DNA of 64,000 bases from Galbibacter orientalis DSM 19592 (GTDB lineage Bacteria > Bacteroidota > Bacteroidia > Flavobacteriales > Flavobacteriaceae), in assembly GCF_000260115.1 (NCBI RefSeq), contig NZ_JH651379.1:682001-746000 (forward strand), written 5' to 3'. The notes under the pieces were generated by a model, which was not told the origin of the DNA, did not search any database, and worked only from the letters and a program-made list of their open reading frames with translations. Positions within the stretch are counted from its first letter, which is position 1. Each line of letters begins with the position of its first letter. A program made the translations under genes and the position numbers. Positions 58,341 through 64,000 of the stretch are shown here, piece after piece.

Positions 58341-58402
58341 TTAATAAAAACAACCAAAGCTAGCACCATTCTATGCCTATTTGAGGTGCTAGCCTTTAGT
58401 TG
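58341..58402 (-). terminator. strong intra-PUL hairpin with U tract (terminator or attenuator)
   Basis: A perfect 9-bp core stem GCTAGCACC (58359-58367) / GGTGCTAGC (58385-58393) is extended by CTTT/AAAG with one bulge and CAAC/GTTG. On the minus strand it is followed by TTTTTATTAA. It lies just after the DUF5123 gene, so it can limit read-through into the lyase genes or stabilise the 3' end of the SusC-SusD-lipoprotein message. Confidence 0.75.
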
Positions 58403-58433
58403 AATTTGCATACTAACTAAAACAAACTAATTA

Positions 58434-60113
58434 TTATAATTGTGCTCTCCATCTAGGATCTCCAGAATTATATTTCCCAGAGAATCCTGTATCTTTAAAA
58501 TTGAAATCGTTATTATCTACATCTTTCCATAAATCGTCTTGAGTACCAGAATAGTTTCCTACAGGAAATCCTGGAATTTCTTTTCCTTCATTGAAGGAGA
58601 AGTTTGACGTACTATAAATATTTAATAACTCAAAATTGGTGCTTTCTAATCCTTCTCCAACTCCTTGAATTCCATATACACCCTCACCAGATTGATCCCA
58701 AGAATGTCCGAATATTGAATTCCTTATCTGAATTCCATTAGCTACATTATTATTTCCATCACCTCCTCGGTAACGTAAAAATCTAGCTCCCGTATTGATA
58801 AAGTTTGCAAACGTACAGCTTTCAATAACCAAAGATTGAGAGTTGTTTCTAGACTGAACTCCTGTATCTACTTTGTTAAAAGTACTGTTGCTAAAAGTTA
58901 TGTTATTAAATCTAGCCGTTGGTGTTTCTCCAGCATCCGCAGGATTAGTATCGGCAGTAATAATTCCGTAATTACCAATACTGTCCACTACACTATTATT
59001 AATAATGAAATTATCTATCTCTACAGTACCCCTAATACGCATTATTCCTCTTAAAGTTCCAATTTGACAATTTTCAAAACTTACTTCTCTAACATAAATA
59101 TTATCTGTATTTGGATTGAAAATATAATCTCCTGAAAAATCTTCTCCTCTCAACTCAAGGTCTACAAAACGGATATGATCAATATTAGAATTACCTTCAA
59201 TATTCCAGTTTCCAGTAGTGTATAATTTTGCCTTTTGTTCTCCAAAACCATACGCTGCTTGAATAGTGATAGATTTTGTTAAATTGTCTCCTGGTAAATC
59301 ATACGTTACTCCACGTTTTACTAATATAGTTGCTCCATCTGGTGCGGCCGCAACTGCATCTGCAACTGCACTAGCACTTTCATTTTCTCTAATGTCTATT
59401 ACATTAGGATCGGAAGCATCTATATCTGCAACTTTTGTAGTGTAATTTACCCAACCACGGATATCTTCTCCGCTATAAATTGCAATTTGATATGCTGTTT
59501 CCGGACTCAAGCCTTCTACAAAACCTTCCCCATTATCATTCTCTTCTGAAGAAACTGGAGTCTCTTCAAATAAAGGTTCTTGAAGTTTTAAGTCTTCAGC
59601 AGCAAAAACTTTAATTCCCGTAACCGCTGCCCCCGCAGGTGTCCATGTTACTCTTGCAGCCACATCGGTAACATCATAAGCTTCAGGGATATTTAAAATA
59701 GTTGGAAAACGCTGTGTTCTTACATTCCCTAAATCCGACAATTTACTATCGTACTGAGGATCGGAAGCATGAGCAGTTGCTCTTACTTGATAAAGTGTAT
59801 TCCAAAACAAATCTTCTCCAACTAATGTTTTATTTATTTCTACATAATTAGTATCTGCTTGAATAGTATATTCTATAGTTGTAAAGGTATCTCTACTAAC
59901 TTCTAATGTATAAGACTCTGCTTCTTTAAGTTTTCCCATATTTACAATAATGGTATTTCCTTCAGAAAACAAATCTTCATTAAGTACTGGTCTAAAAAGT
60001 CTTGTTTGCTCAAAACTTTTATCGTCGTCTTTATCACAGGCATTAAAAAGGGTGATGCACAGCAATAAGCCTAACAACGATTTTATATTAAATATGCTTT
60101 TATTGTTTTTCAT
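58434..60113 (-). CDS. DUF5123/DUF4957-type surface lipoprotein of the pectin PUL
   Basis: This 559-residue protein has a lipoprotein signal (LLGLLLCITLFNAC, Cys26) followed by an Asp-rich stretch. Two fibronectin type III-like domains (about 35-130 and 138-230) follow, then a right-handed beta-helix domain resembling pectate lyase scaffolds (about 240-520, IEIDNFIINNSVVDSIGNYG). The position directly after SusD and the domain order match SusE/SusF-like glycan-binding proteins of pectin PULs. No lyase active site is evident, so binding rather than cleavage is inferred. It starts 21 bases after the SusD stop. Confidence 0.85.
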   Translation of the reverse strand: MKNNKSIFNIKSLLGLLLCITLFNACDKDDDKSFEQTRLFRPVLNEDLFSEGNTIIVNMGKLKEAESYTLEVSRDTFTTIEYTIQADTNYVEINKTLVGEDLFWNTLYQVRATAHASDPQYDSKLSDLGNVRTQRFPTILNIPEAYDVTDVAARVTWTPAGAAVTGIKVFAAEDLKLQEPLFEETPVSSEENDNGEGFVEGLSPETAYQIAIYSGEDIRGWVNYTTKVADIDASDPNVIDIRENESASAVADAVAAAPDGATILVKRGVTYDLPGDNLTKSITIQAAYGFGEQKAKLYTTGNWNIEGNSNIDHIRFVDLELRGEDFSGDYIFNPNTDNIYVREVSFENCQIGTLRGIMRIRGTVEIDNFIINNSVVDSIGNYGIITADTNPADAGETPTARFNNITFSNSTFNKVDTGVQSRNNSQSLVIESCTFANFINTGARFLRYRGGDGNNNVANGIQIRNSIFGHSWDQSGEGVYGIQGVGEGLESTNFELLNIYSTSNFSFNEGKEIPGFPVGNYSGTQDDLWKDVDNNDFNFKDTGFSGKYNSGDPRWRAQL

Positions 60114-60134
60114 TTGTTCCTTTTTTAAGTTGAT

Positions 60135-61973
60135 TTAGAATCCGTAACCATCATTTTGCAATGTTCCTTGACTGTTCTCTACGGCTATGGTTGGAATTGG
60201 AAAAATATATCTTGCCACTCCTGGATTAGGACCGTTTATATAATTTTCCCAGTCGCGTAAAATCCATTCGTCATATGTAGTGGTATCATCATGTAAATCA
60301 AGTAAAAAAGGAACTTGATTCCATGTTTCGTCTGGTGGAGCAACTACTCTTGAGTTTCTATTTAAGATGGTAAATTTCCCTTCTTCATCTAATTTCCAAT
60401 ACATATAATCTGGTAAATCTGTGGTTCCATTATATGCTTCATCTGCTAATTGTTTAAGTCCTTCAACAGTTTCCGACATTTTTTCAGAGTAAATTCCCCA
60501 ACGGATTAACTCATATTTACGAATCATTTCTCCTCCAAATTCCCATGCGCGCTCGTTTACAATTGCTTCAAAAAATGAATCTTTACTTGAGGAAACACTC
60601 GTTAAATACTGATCTACTTTTTCAGCCCAATCGGCATCCTCAAAAGCTCTTTGACGAACTCTTCTAAGTGCATTTTGCGCTTCCATTGTTGGCCCATTTA
60701 ATTCGTTTTCTGCTTCTGCGTACATTAAAAGTACATCTGCATAACGCATCATTGGCCAGTTAATACCCGTACTTTTTGCCGTTGAAGCTCCAGGTGGCGT
60801 TTCCAATAAATGACGTCCCCATTTTCCTTGAGAAATATTCATCGGTCCATCTATAAATTCAGGTTCAAAGTCTGTATTTATTCTGTATAAACCACAGGTA
60901 ACATCTCTTCTAACATCTAACGTATCAAACGAAAAATAATAGGTAACAGGCATTGCCATATAGTTGTTTCCTGAACCATAATTGTGAGAAGATGTTGGAC
61001 CTCCTTCTACTTCAATTCCAATATTCCAACCTACATCTCCACTGTTAAGAGAAAAAGGAACTTCAAATAAAACTTCACTATTTACTGGAGTTTGAAAGGT
61101 AACGTTGTTTAAGAAAATCTGACGAAAATCTGTCGGTAATGGTCTATCTTTAAGGTCGATTAACTTTTTAGCATAATCTCTCGCAATGGTATAATATTCT
61201 TGATAATTACTCCCTCTAGCTTGCGACAAATCTGGCTTTAAATAATAACCTCCTCTTTGCAATGCCAATCTCGCAATCATTGCCAAAGTATATTCTCTGT
61301 TAACTTGTTCTACTCCATAACGAGTTTCGTCTGCCCAAAGCATGTTTTCTTCTACTTCGATAAGATTTTGAATCTCACCACTTAGAATTTCATTTCGGTC
61401 GGTTTTTGGCAAATTAAAATTATCGCCAGCTACTGGTGCAGCAACTACATAAGGTACATCTCCAAAATAGTAAATTAACATACTATACCAATAAGCTCTT
61501 AAAGTATAAGCCTCTCCAAGCAATTGATTCATTGTTTTTCGAACAGTTTCATCCTCATTCTCCAAATTTCCGCTAGCTGTAATACCTTCAATAGAAATAT
61601 TAGCATCTCTAATGGCTCTATAAGCATTTGTCCATACAATGTCTAAATCTCGGTTACTAGGTAATGCATCTAAATTCCATATTTGGTACCTATCTCCATT
61701 ACTGTTCCAACCAGATTGATGTTCTATATCTGTATTTCCAGCCATATTGTTGGATAATCTCGAACGAAATGCGTCTTGATTAAAGTAAGAATATATAGCA
61801 TTAACACCATTTCTGGCATCGTCTACATTGGAATAAATGTAATTATTATCGAAGGTAGAAATCGAATCTGGCTCCATAAAATCGTCACTACACGCACTTG
61901 TTACTAGTGTCAATGATAATGAGGCAATTATTATTTTAGCTGAATTATATATATTTTTCATTTTATTGACCAT
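60135..61973 (-). CDS. susD-like: SusD/RagB family outer-membrane glycan-binding lipoprotein
   Basis: This protein of up to 612 residues has a lipoprotein signal (IIIASLSLTLVTSAC, Cys28) and the SusD signature region (FLEPDS-like FMEPDSISTFDNNYIY near the start, LGEAYTLRAYWYSML in the TPR part, MRYADVLLMYAEAENEL in the C-terminal half). It forms the lid over its SusC barrel and captures oligosaccharides. ATG 61973 overlaps the SusC stop (TAATG), supporting coupling; ATG 61961 is an alternative that gives a shorter signal peptide. Confidence 0.95.
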   Translation of the reverse strand: MVNKMKNIYNSAKIIIASLSLTLVTSACSDDFMEPDSISTFDNNYIYSNVDDARNGVNAIYSYFNQDAFRSRLSNNMAGNTDIEHQSGWNSNGDRYQIWNLDALPSNRDLDIVWTNAYRAIRDANISIEGITASGNLENEDETVRKTMNQLLGEAYTLRAYWYSMLIYYFGDVPYVVAAPVAGDNFNLPKTDRNEILSGEIQNLIEVEENMLWADETRYGVEQVNREYTLAMIARLALQRGGYYLKPDLSQARGSNYQEYYTIARDYAKKLIDLKDRPLPTDFRQIFLNNVTFQTPVNSEVLFEVPFSLNSGDVGWNIGIEVEGGPTSSHNYGSGNNYMAMPVTYYFSFDTLDVRRDVTCGLYRINTDFEPEFIDGPMNISQGKWGRHLLETPPGASTAKSTGINWPMMRYADVLLMYAEAENELNGPTMEAQNALRRVRQRAFEDADWAEKVDQYLTSVSSSKDSFFEAIVNERAWEFGGEMIRKYELIRWGIYSEKMSETVEGLKQLADEAYNGTTDLPDYMYWKLDEEGKFTILNRNSRVVAPPDETWNQVPFLLDLHDDTTTYDEWILRDWENYINGPNPGVARYIFPIPTIAVENSQGTLQNDGYGF

Positions 61974-64000
61974 TAAAAAGTTAAGTTAAGACCTATAGTG
62001 TACGAACGGCTTCTAGGAAAAGAAGAATAATCTACTCCAGGAGTTAATCCTCCGCCCGATGAGCTCACTTCAGGATCATAACCTGAATAATTTGTCCAGA
62101 TATGTAAGTTTCTTCCGGTAGCAAAAAGTCTAAATTGACTTAAACCCACTTTAGAAATCCATTGTTTTGGGAAATTATACCCAAATGTTAGGTTGTTTAA
62201 TCTAAGGAAAGAACCGTCTTCTATTGCCCATGAATGAACAACTGCTCCTGCGATACCATGACTGGCATGAGACCAAATATCTTTATCGCCATTTAATTGC
62301 TGTAACTGATTTAAATCTGTTACTACACCTCCTGGTGTTCCGGTATATTGTCCGTCTATATCGATATACGTAAAACGATTGTCAGAATTCATGGTATTCA
62401 ACATATTACCGTAAGTAACTCTTCGGAATTGGTTATATTGAATTTTTCCTGTGTTATAAACATCATTTCCATATTGATAATTAAAAAATATAGATACATC
62501 AAACCCTTTGTAACGAGCATTCACTCCAAAACCTCCTTGGAAGTCTGGCAATGCATTACCTATAACTTGTCTATCGTCTGCATTAATCTCTCCATTTCCA
62601 TCAAGATCTTTCAATTTTAAGAACCCTGGACGAATGTTTGTATTTCCTACAACACCTCCAGAAGAAGCTATTCCGTCTTTTAAAATGTAATCTCCAGAAG
62701 CTTCATCATAACTTTCAAAATCGTTTACGGTATACATTCCATCGGTTACATATCCGTAGATATCTCCAACTTTACCTCCTACTTGTAAGTAATAATCGTT
62801 GATATTATTTAAATCGGTACTTGCCCAATTTGATCTAAAGAAACGCTCATTGGTTCCATCTAAAGATTCTATTTTAAAGGTATTAGCTCCAATATTAAAA
62901 TTAGCCGATAAACTAAAATCTGTATTCTCAATAATATAGGAATTAAGACCAAGCTCAACCCCTTGATTTGAAGTAGAACCAACATTATCCCATTGATTTT
63001 CAAAACCTGTATTATTTGGAATAGCAGATTCTAATAGTAAATCCCTTGTTTCGTTTTTGTAGTAATCAAAACTACCTCTTAAACGACTATTAAAGAAGGC
63101 AAAATCCAACCCTATATTATTGGTAACAGTAGTTTCCCATTTTAAATCTGGATTATAAAGCACATCACTACTAGGTGTGTAATACACATTATCTATATTT
63201 CCAAAACCAGGACCTCTGTTGGTTGTTGCGCCAAATAAGAATTGTGTAGCTGTTGGGTCGATTCTGTCGTTCCCTGTTTCTCCGTAGGTAATTCTCAGTT
63301 TTAATTCGTCTATAAAATCAGCATTTTTTAAGAAATCTTCATTCTTTAATTTCCAAGCAAATGCCAATGCTGGAAAAATTCCTAAACGGTTATCTTTTGC
63401 AAAACGACTCGATTCATCTCCTCTAAAAGTAAGTGTCCAGATATATTTATCTTGAAGTTGAAAATCCAATCTTCCAAATAAAGAACGCCTGTTTACATCG
63501 GTATCTTCTGAGGTTAATAATCTATCTACACGACCAAAAGCCATGTTTGCAAACAACTCTTCTGGAGTAATAGAAAGTCTAAAATCTTCCGCACGAATAA
63601 AGCTTCTTTTTCCTCCCGCAGAAGACATTTCAAAACCTAATAAGAAATCTAATTTATAATCTTCTCCCCAATTCTTTTTATAGTTCAAAGTATTTAACCA
63701 TCTATAAGAATCGTTCTCCCTATTATCTTTTTGTCCCAAAGGCATACTCCCACCATTGTTAAAAGATTCTCCTGTTAAAGGACCATAAAAACGAAGGTCT
63801 TCTCTAAATTTCTTTTCGGTTGTAAAAGTTGTTTTAAAGTCTAAATCAGAAAAAATAGACCATGTCAAACCTGCATTCAATACATAACTATTTTCCGTTC
63901 TTTTACGCCAATCCTGTTTAACAAGTTCTGTAGGATCTACTAAACTCAATAAGAACTGCTGGTAATCGTCGTCATTATTAGGTTGATTTAAATCTATTTC
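61973..64000 (-). CDS. susC-like: SusC/RagA family TonB-dependent receptor (N-terminus outside window)
   Basis: The frame is open to the window edge, so 675 codons of the C-terminal part are visible. A TTG at 63949 is not a true start, because the codons before it (NNDDDYQQFLLSLVDPTEL) read on as protein. Barrel strands alternate through the region, with typical SusC segments: GETGNDRIDPT, GYVTDGMYTVNDFE, FLKLKDLDGNGEINADDRQVIG, and the terminal RSYTIGLNLTF ending in Phe. With SusD it imports pectic oligosaccharides across the outer membrane using TonB energy. The plug and TonB box lie outside. Confidence 0.96.
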   Translation of the reverse strand, partial: EIDLNQPNNDDDYQQFLLSLVDPTELVKQDWRKRTENSYVLNAGLTWSIFSDLDFKTTFTTEKKFREDLRFYGPLTGESFNNGGSMPLGQKDNRENDSYRWLNTLNYKKNWGEDYKLDFLLGFEMSSAGGKRSFIRAEDFRLSITPEELFANMAFGRVDRLLTSEDTDVNRRSLFGRLDFQLQDKYIWTLTFRGDESSRFAKDNRLGIFPALAFAWKLKNEDFLKNADFIDELKLRITYGETGNDRIDPTATQFLFGATTNRGPGFGNIDNVYYTPSSDVLYNPDLKWETTVTNNIGLDFAFFNSRLRGSFDYYKNETRDLLLESAIPNNTGFENQWDNVGSTSNQGVELGLNSYIIENTDFSLSANFNIGANTFKIESLDGTNERFFRSNWASTDLNNINDYYLQVGGKVGDIYGYVTDGMYTVNDFESYDEASGDYILKDGIASSGGVVGNTNIRPGFLKLKDLDGNGEINADDRQVIGNALPDFQGGFGVNARYKGFDVSIFFNYQYGNDVYNTGKIQYNQFRRVTYGNMLNTMNSDNRFTYIDIDGQYTGTPGGVVTDLNQLQQLNGDKDIWSHASHGIAGAVVHSWAIEDGSFLRLNNLTFGYNFPKQWISKVGLSQFRLFATGRNLHIWTNYSGYDPEVSSSGGGLTPGVDYSSFPRSRSYTIGLNLTF

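Overview
This window is chromosomal DNA from an AT-rich member of the Bacteroidota, most likely a marine polysaccharide-degrading Flavobacteriaceae. The support is: a SusC/SusD pair with a pectin-type polysaccharide utilisation locus (PUL), -7 promoter boxes of the Bacteroidota type (TAnnTTTG), many short lipoprotein signals with a Cys near residue 20, and flavobacterial gene sets such as yceD-rpmF-fabH-accB-accC. The genus cannot be fixed from the sequence. No tRNA, rRNA, transposase, integrase or CRISPR array is visible.

Bases 1-30,000 are mostly housekeeping and envelope genes. They comprise the 3' part of a PD-(D/E)XK (AddB-like) nuclease with an alpha/beta hydrolase, an SDR oxidoreductase, a carboxypeptidase-regulatory-domain protein, ribE and pdxA. 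The fatty-acid operon yceD-rpmF-fabH-accB-accC follows, then mtgA, a sterol-desaturase-like hydroxylase, a DUF2891 lipoprotein with a divergent Nramp-fold transporter and a GreA-like small protein, small lipoproteins, an orphan ABC ATPase, an ElaA-type acetyltransferase, a patatin-like phospholipase, an S41 protease and rnpA. A minus-strand secreted-hydrolase cluster (MBL-fold enzyme, S8 protease, M1 aminopeptidase) closes this part. Bases 30,400-39,930 carry a cation:proton antiporter with an RCK domain, lepA, an outer-membrane beta-barrel protein, an NlpC/P60 peptidase and a dus tRNA-dihydrouridine synthase.

Bases 39,959-41,917 hold the most unusual structure. It is a non-coding higher-order array of 27 direct copies of a 48-50 bp hairpin monomer. 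The copies are grouped in blocks of 4,4,4,4,3,3,2,3, and each block is closed by one inverted hairpin copy. The array fills almost the whole space between two convergent genes (dus and a 2OG-Fe(II) oxygenase).

Bases 42,668-64,000 are a minus-strand pectin PUL. In transcription order it contains SusC (cut by the window edge), SusD, a DUF5123-type surface lipoprotein, a PL1 pectate lyase, a PL1-CE8 fusion (lyase plus pectin methylesterase), GH28, GH43, GH95, a second GH28, GH3, and a two-domain esterase (CE12-like plus alpha/beta hydrolase). Together these could bind pectin at the surface, remove methyl and acetyl esters, cut homogalacturonan and trim side chains. A strong hairpin with a U tract after the DUF5123 gene, and a 320-base gap after GH95, suggest graded expression in segments. 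No PUL regulator lies in the window.

Other non-coding structure includes a GC-rich structured element directly after a stop codon (4287-4371), a family of dispersed intergenic repeats (best copies 16531-16649 and 25792-25910), a 16-bp perfect palindrome upstream of yceD, and several rho-independent terminators.
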